The translations under genes and the position numbers were made by a program. Shown here one piece after another: positions 45,262 to 53,005 of a DNA stretch of 64,000 bases. The stretch is taken from contig CACYXD010000011.1 of assembly GCA_902778255.1 (NCBI GenBank), forward strand, positions 1-64,000, given 5' to 3'. The notes beneath the pieces were generated by a model, which was not told the DNA's origin, searched no databases, and worked only from the letters and a program-made list of their open reading frames with translations. Positions within the stretch are counted from its first letter, which is position 1. The number at the start of each line of letters is the position of its first letter. The DNA comes from an uncultured Prevotellaceae bacterium (GTDB lineage Bacteria > Bacteroidota > Bacteroidia > Bacteroidales > Bacteroidaceae).

Positions 45262-46599
45262 ATGGAAATTCAAGAACTATACAAGCTTTACCAACAGCAT
45301 CCATGTATCACCACGGATAGCCGCGACTGTCCTGAGGGCAGCATCTTTCTGGCTCTGAAAGGTGAGAAATTCGATGGTAACCAATATGCTGAAGGAGCCC
45401 TACAAAAAGGTTGCGCCTACGCTATCGTTGACAATCCTGAGGTCGCAAAGGACGACCGTTTTATCCTCGTCGAGAATTGTCTGCAGACCTTTAAGGACAT
45501 TGCTCGCGAACACCGTCGCCAGTTCAACATCCCTGTGATTGGCATCACTGGAACCAACGGCAAGACCACGACGAAGGAACTTATCAAGGCTGTGCTCTCT
45601 GAGAAATACAACGTGCTGGCCACCGAAGGGAATTTCAACAACGACGTAGGCGTGCCCAAGACACTGTTGCGCCTTAACAAGGAGCACGAGATTGCCATCA
45701 TTGAGATGGGAGCCAGTCATCCTGGCGATATCAAGACACTGGTAGAGACAGCCGAACCCACTTGCGGCCTCATCACCAACGTAGGTCGTGCCCACCTGCA
45801 GGGCTTCGGCTCGTTCGAGGGTGTTGTCAAGACCAAAGGTGAACTCTATGATTATCTGCGCACCCGCGAGGACGGACTGGTCTTTGTCAATGCCGATAAT
45901 GACTATCTCTGCGATATGCTGACCGACGAGATGTGGTGCACCCCCTACTCTACCGATCCTGATAAGCAATATGCCTGTATCTCGGGCGAGGTAATCAGTT
46001 GCGACCCACTATTAAAATTCCGCTGGCGCAAGCCCCTCATGGAACTCGAAGAAACAGGTGCTTCGCAGAAGTGGCATAAGGTGCAGACCAACCTCATTGG
46101 TGCCTATAACATCGACAACCTGCTGGCTGCCATTGCCGTGGGAATCAATTTCAACGTGGATCGCAAGCAGATAGACCACGCTCTGGAGAACTACGTTCCC
46201 ACCAACAACCGTTCTCAGCTCACAGAAACGCCCTACAACCGGCTCATCGTAGATGCCTATAACGCCAACCCATCGAGTATGGCTGCAGCCTTGGAAAACT
46301 TCCAGATGGTAGTGCCTCGCGAGGGCGAGACGAAGATGGCTATCCTGGGCGATATGCGTGAACTGGGCGAGGTTAGCCTCGAGGAACATCAGAAGACCGT
46401 TGATATCCTGGCCGCCTCGACGCTAACCAACGTATGGCTTGTTGGCGAGGAGTTTGGAAAGACCAACACACAGTTCCGCAAGTTCAAAGACGTGGAAGAG
46501 GTGAAGGCCGAGCTACAAAGAAATCGTCCCACTGGTCACCTTATTCTTATCAAGGGATCCAACGGAACGAAGCTCTACCAACTGCCAGAACTGCTATAA
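45262..46599 (+). CDS. murF: UDP-MurNAc-tripeptide--D-Ala-D-Ala ligase
   Basis: Adds D-Ala-D-Ala to the peptidoglycan precursor, using the Ddl product. 445 residues: ATP loop GITGTNGKTTTKELI (from residue 94), EMGASHPGDIKTLVETAEPT, NVGRAHLQGFGS and VDAYNANPSSMAAALENF. It is separated from the fts/mur cluster at 57-64 kb. A terminator follows at 46624. Confidence 0.96.
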   Translation: MEIQELYKLYQQHPCITTDSRDCPEGSIFLALKGEKFDGNQYAEGALQKGCAYAIVDNPEVAKDDRFILVENCLQTFKDIAREHRRQFNIPVIGITGTNGKTTTKELIKAVLSEKYNVLATEGNFNNDVGVPKTLLRLNKEHEIAIIEMGASHPGDIKTLVETAEPTCGLITNVGRAHLQGFGSFEGVVKTKGELYDYLRTREDGLVFVNADNDYLCDMLTDEMWCTPYSTDPDKQYACISGEVISCDPLLKFRWRKPLMELEETGASQKWHKVQTNLIGAYNIDNLLAAIAVGINFNVDRKQIDHALENYVPTNNRSQLTETPYNRLIVDAYNANPSSMAAALENFQMVVPREGETKMAILGDMRELGEVSLEEHQKTVDILAASTLTNVWLVGEEFGKTNTQFRKFKDVEEVKAELQRNRPTGHLILIKGSNGTKLYQLPELL

Positions 46600-46623
46600 T
46601 GCTACAGAGCAGCCGTAACATAA

Positions 46624-46656
46624 AAACGCCAATCTTTAAAAAGACTGGCGTTTTTT
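46624..46656. terminator. Bidirectional terminator, murF and tRNA-Phe
   Basis: AACGCCAATCTT and AAGACTGGCGTT pair with one mismatch around TAAA, followed by a T run in the plus direction and preceded by an A run. It ends murF and lies directly behind tRNA-Phe on the other strand. Confidence 0.85.
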
Positions 46657-46657
46657 G

Positions 46658-46733
46658 TGGTGGTACCTCCAGGAATCGAACCGGGGACACACGGATTTTC
46701 AGTCCGATGCTCTACCAACTGAGCTAAGGCACC
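46658..46733 (-). tRNA. tRNA-Phe (anticodon GAA)
   Basis: 76 bases with encoded CCA. Acceptor GGTGCCT with AGGTACC (one G:T), D arm GCTC..GAGC, anticodon arm with loop CTGAAAA (anticodon GAA), and T arm with TTCGATT. All arms fold. Confidence 0.95.
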
Positions 46734-46752
46734 ATTCACTGTTTTGCGGATG

Positions 46753-46760
46753 CAAAGGTA
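46753..46760 (-). promoter_or_regulatory. tRNA-Phe promoter, -7 element
   Basis: On the minus strand TACCTTTG, 20 bases before the tRNA 5' end. The -33 position reads TAT, not TTG. Confidence 0.55.
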
Positions 46761-46800
46761 CAACATTTTTCTGATATATCATAACTTTTCATCGAAAAAT

Positions 46801-46831
46801 TTGCTTAATCGCCAAAAAAGCGCTACCTTTG
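46801..46831 (+). promoter_or_regulatory. tRNA-Pro promoter
   Basis: TTG (46801-46803), a 20-base spacer and TACCTTTG (46824-46831), a full match to the Bacteroidota consensus, 31 bases before the tRNA. Confidence 0.75.
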
Positions 46832-46861
46832 CAGCCGCTTTTAGGGCAATCCAAAAGCAAT

Positions 46862-46934
46862 CGGGATGTAGCGCAGTTGGTAGCGCACTACGTTCGGGAC
46901 GTAGGGGTCGGGCGTTCGAGTCGCCTCATCCCGA
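46862..46934 (+). tRNA. tRNA-Pro (anticodon CGG)
   Basis: Acceptor CGGGATG with CATCCCG, D arm GCGC..GCGC, anticodon arm CTACG-TTCGGGA-CGTAG (anticodon CGG), T arm GGGCG-TTCGAGT-CGCCT, discriminator A. No CCA is encoded. Confidence 0.95.
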
Positions 46935-46945
46935 CTAAAAGAAAC

Positions 46946-46978
46946 AAGGTGGTCGAATTCGACCACCTTACTTTTTAT
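46946..46978. terminator. Terminator behind tRNA-Pro
   Basis: AAGGTGGTCGAA-TTCGACCACCTT is a perfect 24-base palindrome, followed by ACTTTTTAT. It lies 11 bases behind tRNA-Pro and also 12 bases behind the HhH gene on the other strand, so it can serve both. Confidence 0.88.
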
Positions 46979-46990
46979 ATTGCATAGAAA

Positions 46991-47905
46991 TCAGAAGCAG
47001 ACGTAGGGTTTCAGTCTTGTAATGTCCTGCTCAGTAAATTCTGGCAGGAGATGCAGGGCATCTAAAGAATGGAGGGGGCCATGCAGGCGACGATAGTCGG
47101 TGATGGCTTTGGCCTGATAATAATTGATGTAGGGATGGCGTTTCAGTTCGTTCAATGACAGGCGATTGACATTCAGTTGACGCACCCCAGCCCCGCTGAC
47201 AGTAAAGTATTTCTTGGCCTCCTGCGGAAAACCTTCTATCTCATCAAGCTGGTCGATACTGACGAAGCCACCAAGACGCTGACTGTAATCAGCTATGCGG
47301 CGGGCAAAGTAGCTGCCAATGCCTGGCACCTTTTTATATATAGAGGTATCGTTGGCATTCAGCATCACCGTCTCGCCCTCGGCAATCTTCACGGGATAGC
47401 GCAACGTATCGCGCTCGTAGGCGACTTGCTGTTCCTCTTTTATCAACGTGGAGGCTGGCTGATAGTCGGAAGAGATACGGATATAGGGCTCCAGTTCACG
47501 ATACTGCTTGACCGTAAGCCCATAGAGTTTTGCAAAATCCTCTTTCTTTCGATAGATGCCACCCGCTGCCCTATACTTATAGATATTTCTGACTTGCCAT
47601 GATTGCAAGCCCAATTTCAGAAGCTGCGTGCTGTCGGCAGTATTGGGGTCGAAAGCAAAGCGCTCGGGCTGAACGACGGGCTGCTGGTAGTAATCTCTAG
47701 GGCTAGTCAAACTAGTAGGACTAGTGACACTAGTTGAACTAGTAGTACTAGTATCACTAGTAACATTAGCATCATCAGCCTGGCTGGCCTTTCCACCCTC
47801 GCCCAGAAGCCATATCAGCAGGATGCACACGGCAGCCACTGTGAGCAGTACCAGCAGGATGCGCCTGTCGTGACGATTCAGGTAAAATAAATCCCCGAGC
47901 TTCAT
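46991..47905 (-). CDS. ComEA-like helix-hairpin-helix membrane protein
   Basis: 304 residues: one N-terminal membrane span (14-35), a serine/threonine-rich linker (48-69, made of xTS triplets), then three HhH units (FDPNTADSTQLLKLGLQSWQ, VPGIGSYFARRIADYSQRLG, VNRLSLNELKRHPYINYYQA). ComEA-type proteins bind DNA outside the inner membrane, often in uptake. No other com genes are near, so that role is not proven. The linker is encoded by the ACTAGT array at 47697-47760. It abuts the symporter gene. Confidence 0.85.
   Translation of the reverse strand: MKLGDLFYLNRHDRRILLVLLTVAAVCILLIWLLGEGGKASQADDANVTSDTSTTSSTSVTSPTSLTSPRDYYQQPVVQPERFAFDPNTADSTQLLKLGLQSWQVRNIYKYRAAGGIYRKKEDFAKLYGLTVKQYRELEPYIRISSDYQPASTLIKEEQQVAYERDTLRYPVKIAEGETVMLNANDTSIYKKVPGIGSYFARRIADYSQRLGGFVSIDQLDEIEGFPQEAKKYFTVSGAGVRQLNVNRLSLNELKRHPYINYYQAKAITDYRRLHGPLHSLDALHLLPEFTEQDITRLKPYVCF
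47697..47760. repeat. ACTAGT nonamer array inside the HhH gene, copy D
   Basis: CTAG starts at 47697, 47703, 47712, 47721, 47730, 47739, 47748 and 47757; the last seven are exactly nine bases apart, with the three bases between cores always different. On the coding strand it reads DTS-TTS-STS-VTS-PTS-LTS. Confidence 0.92.
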
Positions 47906-47906
47906 G

Positions 47907-49301
47907 TCAAATCACCCCAAACTGATGGAGGAAAATTAGCAGGATGCAGATGGGGCAGACATAGCGTACGGCAAAGAGATAGATGCCGAAGAAGCGGCCA
48001 CGAAGGGTGCCACCATTGGTAAACTCATCCTTCACGATATGCTTAGGCACATACCAGCCCAGGAACAAGCAGGTGAGCAGTCCACCCGTAGGCAGGAATA
48101 CCTGACCAGTGAGGAAGTCGAACCAGTTGAACATCGACTGCCCGCCAAAGACCAGCCATTCGCGACTGTCACCATAGGAGAGCGAGCAGAAAACGCCTAT
48201 CGCGGCACAGAGCACCGTGACAAGTCCTGCTCCCCATTTCCTTGAGATTTTCAGTTCCTCATGGAAGAAGGCCGTGCTCACCTCGTGAAGCGACATCAGC
48301 GAAGTCAGGGCAGCCAGCGACAGCAAGGCATAGAAGAGCAATGCCACTATCTCGCCAATGAACGGGGCTGCCGAGAAAGCCTGTTGGAACACATTGGGCA
48401 GGGTGATAAACACCAGTCCTGGGCCAGAATACTGGCCTGCCAACTGTGGGTCAGCCAACTTATCAGCAGCATCGGGATAACTAGCAAAGAAGGCTGGGAA
48501 GATCATCAGGCCAGCCAATACGGCGATGAGCGTATCGATGCTCACAATCTGCACAGCAGATTTCGTGAGGTGGGTGTCACGCTTGAAGTAACTGGCATAG
48601 GTACACAGACAGCCCATGCCGATGCTCAGCGAGTAGAATGCCTGTCCCAGCGCACCAAGGAACGTCTTGCTATCGACGCTCGAGAAATCGGGATTAAACA
48701 AGAACGTGATGCCACTACCTGCCCCAGGCAACAAGCATGAGGCCACAGCAATGACAATCAACAGAATGAAGAGCAGGGGCATCATCAGTTTGGAGGCACG
48801 CTCAATACCCTTTTCTACTCCTTTCGAGATGATGAAATGACACATCAGCATAAACACGAGCATCCATACCACAGGCTTCCACGGATGTGTGGCAAATGTG
48901 TCGAAATAAGTTTTTACGTACGCAGCATCACCATTCAGATGACCTACTGCCGAGGCATAGATATACTGCAGACACCAGCCAGAGACCACCACGTAATAGC
49001 CCGTGATCAGGAAGCCCGTAACGACCCCAAAGAGTCCTATCAGGCGCCAAGGCGTGCCATTCGACAGTTTGGCGTATGCACGTGCCGTGTTGGCCTGCGC
49101 CCTACGTCCGATGATAAACTCGTTGAGCATACAAGGCACGCCCAGAATGACGACACATGCGATATAAATCAACAAGAAGGCGGCACCGCCATTCTGTCCC
49201 GTCATATAAGGGAATCGCCATACGTTACCCAGTCCCACGGCCGAACCTGCCGTAGCCAGGATGATGCCCAGTTTTGTTCCGAAATTAGCTCTTTCTGTCA
49301 T
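47907..49301 (-). CDS. Sodium-dependent transporter, NSS (SNF) family
   Basis: 464 residues with about 11-12 membrane spans. Family start GTKLGIILATAGSAVGLGNVWRFPYMTGQNGGAAFLLIYI contains the sodium and substrate site of helix 1 (given here in two known parts: AGSAVGLGNVWRFPY and NGGAAFLLIY). Members import amino acids with Na+. The substrate is unknown. Its 5' end overlaps the VanZ-like gene by 17 bases. Confidence 0.93.
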   Translation of the reverse strand: MTERANFGTKLGIILATAGSAVGLGNVWRFPYMTGQNGGAAFLLIYIACVVILGVPCMLNEFIIGRRAQANTARAYAKLSNGTPWRLIGLFGVVTGFLITGYYVVVSGWCLQYIYASAVGHLNGDAAYVKTYFDTFATHPWKPVVWMLVFMLMCHFIISKGVEKGIERASKLMMPLLFILLIVIAVASCLLPGAGSGITFLFNPDFSSVDSKTFLGALGQAFYSLSIGMGCLCTYASYFKRDTHLTKSAVQIVSIDTLIAVLAGLMIFPAFFASYPDAADKLADPQLAGQYSGPGLVFITLPNVFQQAFSAAPFIGEIVALLFYALLSLAALTSLMSLHEVSTAFFHEELKISRKWGAGLVTVLCAAIGVFCSLSYGDSREWLVFGGQSMFNWFDFLTGQVFLPTGGLLTCLFLGWYVPKHIVKDEFTNGGTLRGRFFGIYLFAVRYVCPICILLIFLHQFGVI

Positions 49302-49683
49302 ATCGTTGTTTCAAATAGTTCATCAGAAGTCCAATGACGATGGCCAGCGTACATCCCACAGTATCGGCAGCGAAGTCGAGCCATTCGCCACAGCGGTTAG
49401 CTGTACACTGTTCCTGTACAATCTCTATCACGCCGCCCATAATTACAGGTGCTAGCCAAGCCCACAGCAGCAGGCGCTGCCAATTCAGACTGTCGTGACT
49501 GCGCAGATACTCGAACCATATCACCGAGCAGGTGCCTCCATACATTATAAAATGCGTCCATTTATCCAGGAAGTTGATGCTTGGCAGCTCGATATAGTCG
49601 GGCGGCAGAAACCAGATGCTGAGGTACCACACCACGGCTATTGTCAGTATCGACAGCGGATATCTTTTTAGTTTCTGTATCAT
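49285..49683 (-). CDS. VanZ-like membrane protein
   Basis: 132 residues, four membrane spans; FLDKWTHFIMYGGTCSVIWF and GGVIEIVQEQCTANRCGEWLDFAADTVGCTLA give the VanZ pattern (conserved K-x-x-H and E..Q....R..D..D..N/G). VanZ proteins are linked to glycopeptide or lipophilic resistance in other bacteria; function here is unknown. It overlaps the symporter gene and has a promoter at 49694. Confidence 0.88.
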   Translation of the reverse strand: MIQKLKRYPLSILTIAVVWYLSIWFLPPDYIELPSINFLDKWTHFIMYGGTCSVIWFEYLRSHDSLNWQRLLLWAWLAPVIMGGVIEIVQEQCTANRCGEWLDFAADTVGCTLAIVIGLLMNYLKQRYDRKS

Positions 49684-49693
49684 TTCCGACGTG

Positions 49694-49701
49694 CAAAGTT
49701 A
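49694..49701 (-). promoter_or_regulatory. -7 element before the VanZ-like gene
   Basis: On the minus strand TAACTTTG, 11 bases before ATG 49683. A TTG is 22 bases upstream, longer than the usual spacing. Confidence 0.5.
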
Positions 49702-49732
49702 ATACTTTACAACGAAAAAAAGGCAAAAGGGG

Positions 49733-49773
49733 ACAAAAAAATGCCACCACCGCTTGTTTGCGGTAGTGGCATT
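49733..49773 (-). terminator. Terminator of the small peptide operon
   Basis: AATGCCAC..CCGC and GCGG..GTGGCATT form a stem around TTGTTT; on the minus strand a run of seven T follows. Confidence 0.85.
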
Positions 49774-49807
49774 ACTATGATTTAGCTTATCGAAAGAATC
49801 AATACTA

Positions 49808-49996
49808 TTAATTCTCAAACTCATCGTCCCATACATCGAAATAGCGCGATAAGCCTTCGCCCGTAGCGTCCTGGTCCTGCAGTTCGCCGCCAGTCAAATC
49901 GCCGCTACTGTCTTTTGTCAGGGCAGAGCCAGCAAGCATTTCTTGAAGTTCCATGTCAGCCAACTCAATGACTGGTGAAATATATGTCTTTTTCAT
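49808..49996 (-). CDS. Small acidic peptide, MKKTYISP type
   Basis: 62 residues: MKKTYISPVIELADMELQEM, then LAGSALTKDSSGDLTGGELQ and an acidic C-terminus (RYFDVWDDEFEN). No signal peptide or membrane span. Short Prevotella proteins with a similar MKKTY..P start and an LQ.ML.(A/G)S motif are common, with no known role. It is 21 bases behind the 586-residue secreted protein and shares its transcript. A precursor peptide is possible but not shown. Confidence 0.7.
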   Translation of the reverse strand: MKKTYISPVIELADMELQEMLAGSALTKDSSGDLTGGELQDQDATGEGLSRYFDVWDDEFEN

Positions 49997-50017
49997 TTCC
50001 TTTTCTATTTTAAATTC

Positions 50018-51778
50018 TTACTTCACAATCACCTTACGTCCGTTCTTGATATACAGACCCTTTGTAGGCTGAGCCACGCGCTGACCAGCAAGGTTATAGA
50101 TACTCTTCACAATTCTCTCTTCGCTATTCATTAGCGTTGCGCTAATGCCATTCGTTTCCTCATCATCGAAGTTCAGACTGATACGGGCAGCAGCTGTTTC
50201 GCTCTGCAAGTAAGCACGATTCGTAGCTACAGTCTGACCAGCAGCCTTATAGAAACCAACCACATCACCAACCTTATTCAGGATATAGTTGTAGGGGCCT
50301 GTACCTGTTTCCACAGCAGCACCAGTACCACGTACGAAAGCATTGTCTTCAGCAGTCCAGGCTGCCACACCAGTTGTCGCGGGAACGTTATAGGTACCAG
50401 CATCACCCTGGAGCAGTACACCCTCGCCTGCAGGTACGGTAGTCACCTTCGTGAAGGTAATGTCTGTACCAGACACGGTTGCCTTGTAAGCCTTCAGGCC
50501 AGTAATGCCGTCAAAGTTCATCGCATGATCACTTGCGAAAGTAGCGAAGCCTGCATCTGTGATGTTGATTTTGCGGTTTAGGCTCACCAACTGGTTAGCT
50601 TCGCCAAATTCATAAGTGGTTTTATACTTTGTGAGGTCTCCATAAATCACGACAACATCGCCCACCTGAATACCATCGGCACTGGTGAAATTATCTACGT
50701 TAAAACTCTTACCACGAAAAGCTTGGAGCTGATCAGAGGTGGTCAAGCCATCGGCAGAAATATTATAAGAGATATTGTGATAAGTCGAGCTATATTCCGT
50801 CACAATTTCAGACACGATACCAGTTGCATAGACCCCAGTAACACCTGTTTCTGCATCAATTGCAGCACGAGCTTGTGCTACAGTGTAAGGATTGTTCTCA
50901 GAACCAGGAGCGTTGGGATCGACGTTGGTTACAGTCATTTCGTATGTGTCAGAACTTGACTGATAAGTATCAGTAACACCTGCATAAGAGGCTGTGAAGG
51001 TAACAGTACCAGCACCAACAAGAGTAACTGCACCTGTTGAGGCATTGATCGTTGCTACTTCGTCGTTGTCACCACTCCAAGTTACAGAAGCAGCAGGAAC
51101 GGCAGCAGCAGGAGAGCCGTAAGTAACTGAGGCGCTCAGAGAACCAGCTGCTGTACCCACAAACTTATTAGTATTTGTGATGCCAGAGGCATCAATCGTT
51201 GTTGTTGTTGCAACAGCAGAAGAGACTGACTCTTTTTTCAAAACAATCTGTGTAACACATACAGCACTTGCTGTCACTGCGATGGTTATGGTCCTGCTAG
51301 AGCTAGCTAATTCAAATGTTTTTGTTGTTACAACTTGAGCCGTTGTAAAGGTCTTAGCAGATCCACTATTAATACTAATTGATGATGATGTTTTCCATCC
51401 ATAGCATGTCAGCTCAACTGCATCAATTTTATCATAGGTCTCGGGTATGTTAAAAGTAAAAGAACCTCCTCCAGAAGCCTTACCAATTTTTAAACATTGT
51501 TGAGGTATGCTGCCACCTCCAGAACCTTTACCGCTATAAACATCTCCTGTCTTTTCAGTACATGTTATTTTATTCTTTGCAGAAGACAAACCAGCTGCAG
51601 AATTAAGAAAAGTCGCCACTCCAGATGCAGCCAAACTAGTAGAAGTTGATCCTGTAGGAGCAGGTGTAGCACAGTCTAAAGTTAAGACTGTTGTATAATC
51701 CTTTGCCCAAATCGTTCCACTACCTGCTACGAGGGTGCATAGCAGGAGCATCATTTTAAGTAAAAATGTTTTTTTCAT
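50018..51778 (-). CDS. Secreted protein with Ig-like and OB-like domains and a C-terminal sorting-type tail
   Basis: 586 residues with a signal peptide (FLLKMMLLLCTLVAGSGTIW, then AKD). Middle: a BIG2-like domain (ASVTWSGDNDEVATINASTG, VTFTASYAGVT) and a region starting GSENNPYTVAQARAAI that resembles OB-like domains of Prevotella surface proteins. The C-terminus (SIYNLAGQRVAQPTKGLYIK, NGRKVIVK) is the short tail typical of Prevotella proteins that pass through or resemble type IX secretion. It is likely on the cell surface. Ligand unknown. Its own promoter is at 51841. Confidence 0.8.
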   Translation of the reverse strand: MKKTFLLKMMLLLCTLVAGSGTIWAKDYTTVLTLDCATPAPTGSTSTSLAASGVATFLNSAAGLSSAKNKITCTEKTGDVYSGKGSGGGSIPQQCLKIGKASGGGSFTFNIPETYDKIDAVELTCYGWKTSSSISINSGSAKTFTTAQVVTTKTFELASSSRTITIAVTASAVCVTQIVLKKESVSSAVATTTTIDASGITNTNKFVGTAAGSLSASVTYGSPAAAVPAASVTWSGDNDEVATINASTGAVTLVGAGTVTFTASYAGVTDTYQSSSDTYEMTVTNVDPNAPGSENNPYTVAQARAAIDAETGVTGVYATGIVSEIVTEYSSTYHNISYNISADGLTTSDQLQAFRGKSFNVDNFTSADGIQVGDVVVIYGDLTKYKTTYEFGEANQLVSLNRKINITDAGFATFASDHAMNFDGITGLKAYKATVSGTDITFTKVTTVPAGEGVLLQGDAGTYNVPATTGVAAWTAEDNAFVRGTGAAVETGTGPYNYILNKVGDVVGFYKAAGQTVATNRAYLQSETAAARISLNFDDEETNGISATLMNSEERIVKSIYNLAGQRVAQPTKGLYIKNGRKVIVK

Positions 51779-51840
51779 AATAGCTATTATTAATTGTTTA
51801 CTAAATCTGCTTTGTTACCCGTTATATATATAACGATTTG

Positions 51841-51871
51841 CAAAGGTAGTAACAAAAAACGGAACAGCCAA
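51841..51871 (-). promoter_or_regulatory. Promoter of the 586-residue secreted protein operon
   Basis: On the minus strand TTG (51869-51871), a 20-base spacer and TACCTTTG (51841-51848), a full consensus match about 65 bases before ATG 51778. The leader contains an alternating TATATATA stretch. Confidence 0.75.
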
Positions 51872-51939
51872 ACGATTCCGTAAATAAAATAAAAACTCAT
51901 TCAAAGAATGCAAAAAACTGGAGCAACTCAAAAAACTCC

Positions 51940-52134
51940 TAACCACCTACCATAACAGGTCTGAAACCTCGATGTACAAAGGGCTGAAGACATGGTAGGT
52001 GTTGCTCAAACACCTACCATACACCTACCATAACATTTGAAAGACCTCAATAAGTGTATTCCTTACATTTATGGTAGGTGTTAGGTTAGGTGTTAGGTTA
52101 GGTGTTAGGTAGGTGTTTGAGCAACACCTACCAC
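51940..52134. repeat. GGTAGGTGTT inverted and direct repeats
   Basis: Two hairpins, TGGTAGGTGTT-GCTCA-AACACCTACCA (51993-52019) and GGTAGGTGTT-TGAGC-AACACCTACC (52108-52132), are inverted copies of each other, loop included. Between them lie CACCTACCATAACA (also at about 51944) and a 12-base direct repeat GGTGTTAGGTTA (52077-52110). Confidence 0.88.
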
Positions 52135-52235
52135 GGTTAACTCATTTAATATCAGTAGTTTATGAGGATGTCAAATAGCTTGTTTGGAATCGTAAACAAG
52201 CAGCAAACGCATCGTAAGGAAGCAGCAAACGGACT

Positions 52236-52340
52236 GAGATGTAGGGGTTCGCAGGGCACGAGCTAGGCGTTCGCGGGTCACGAGCAAGGCGTTCGCGGGC
52301 CGCGAACCCCTAGCTCGTGAGGCGTGAACCGGCACATCTC
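52236..52340. repeat. GC-rich direct and inverted repeats before the CYTH stop
   Basis: CACGAGCTAGGCGTTCGCGG (unit start 52257) and CACGAGCAAGGCGTTCGCGG (52279) are 22-base direct repeats. CGCGAACCCCTAGCTCGTG (52301-52319) is an inverted copy. The outer arms GAGATGT (52236) and ACATCTC (52334) close a large possible cruciform that ends 2 bases from the CYTH stop codon. It may act as a terminator. Confidence 0.8.
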
Positions 52341-52342
52341 GA

Positions 52343-52825
52343 TTAGGCCTCCCGCCAAAGCTTATAGGGATTCTTGCGTAAATGAGAATTATAGTAGCGA
52401 CGATCGCCTGTTACTTCACGATCGATGAAGTCTGGTGTTTCATAGGGTTCATCGGGCGAGGACAATTCTACCTCAGCAATGACGAGCCCCTCGTTGTCGC
52501 CATAAAATTCATCTACCTCGAAGGTATGCTTGCCACTGGCTACCAGATAGCGGGTCTTGTCGATAACGCCAGGCTCACAAATCATGAAGAGCTGCTGGGC
52601 TTCCTCAAGAGAAATCTCTTTCTCGAACTCGTAGCGGCTCAGGCCTCCGTCGAGCGAAGGTCCCTTAATCGTCAAAAAGCCCTGGTTATCGCGAATGCGC
52701 ACACGCACGGTGCGCCCATTACCACTACTGATATAGCCTTGTTTGATGCGGTAACTCTTGTGTGCGCGGCTCTTAAAGTCTGTGCCGCGCACCAAGAATT
52801 TCCGTTCTATCTCCATGCCGCTCAT
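52343..52825 (-). CDS. CYTH-domain protein (triphosphate tunnel metalloenzyme)
   Basis: 160 residues with the EXEXK signature (MEIERKFLV at 4-12), RIKQGYISSGNGRTVRVRIR and a tunnel of alternating charged strands (FEVDEFYGDNEGLVIAEVEL). Such enzymes hydrolyse triphosphates (inorganic or organic); the substrate is unknown. The start may be ATG 52825 or the fourth codon (52816). It lies 3 bases behind the 49-residue membrane protein. Confidence 0.9.
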   Translation of the reverse strand: MSGMEIERKFLVRGTDFKSRAHKSYRIKQGYISSGNGRTVRVRIRDNQGFLTIKGPSLDGGLSRYEFEKEISLEEAQQLFMICEPGVIDKTRYLVASGKHTFEVDEFYGDNEGLVIAEVELSSPDEPYETPDFIDREVTGDRRYYNSHLRKNPYKLWREA

Positions 52826-52828
52826 AGA

Positions 52829-52978
52829 TCAAGCGAAGCTGTAGATAGTGTAAGCGCAGAATGCTACGGCGCAAAGGATAAGGATACCAAAGATCCAGTT
52901 CACCACGTTGCGTCCCTGTTTCTCCTGTTTCTCAGCATAAGCCTTCTGCTTAGCGTTCAAATGCTTTTCTTTTGCCAT
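52829..52978 (-). CDS. Small membrane protein, 49 residues
   Basis: MAKEKHLNAKQKAYAEKQEK, then QGRNVVNWIFGILILCAVAF and CAYTIYSFA: a charged N-terminus and one membrane span. ATG 52976-52978, TGA 52829-52831. It lies between prfB (27-base gap) and the CYTH gene (3-base gap) and is evenly spaced in the row, which supports it as real. Function unknown. Confidence 0.8.
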   Translation of the reverse strand: MAKEKHLNAKQKAYAEKQEKQGRNVVNWIFGILILCAVAFCAYTIYSFA

Positions 52979-53005
52979 AGTAATATAATTTTGAATGTTA
53001 GGTTA

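Larger units (their letters stand above)
51779..52342. other. Gene-free, repeat-rich gap
   Basis: These 564 bases hold the promoter at 51841, then a block of CACCTACC/GGTAGGTG repeats (51940-52134) and a GC-rich inverted-repeat block (52236-52340). No open frame with coding features was found. Confidence 0.85.

Noticed and set aside
51940-52340. Insertion sequence or integron
   Set aside because: Repeats are strong, but no transposase or integrase frame and no target duplication is visible.
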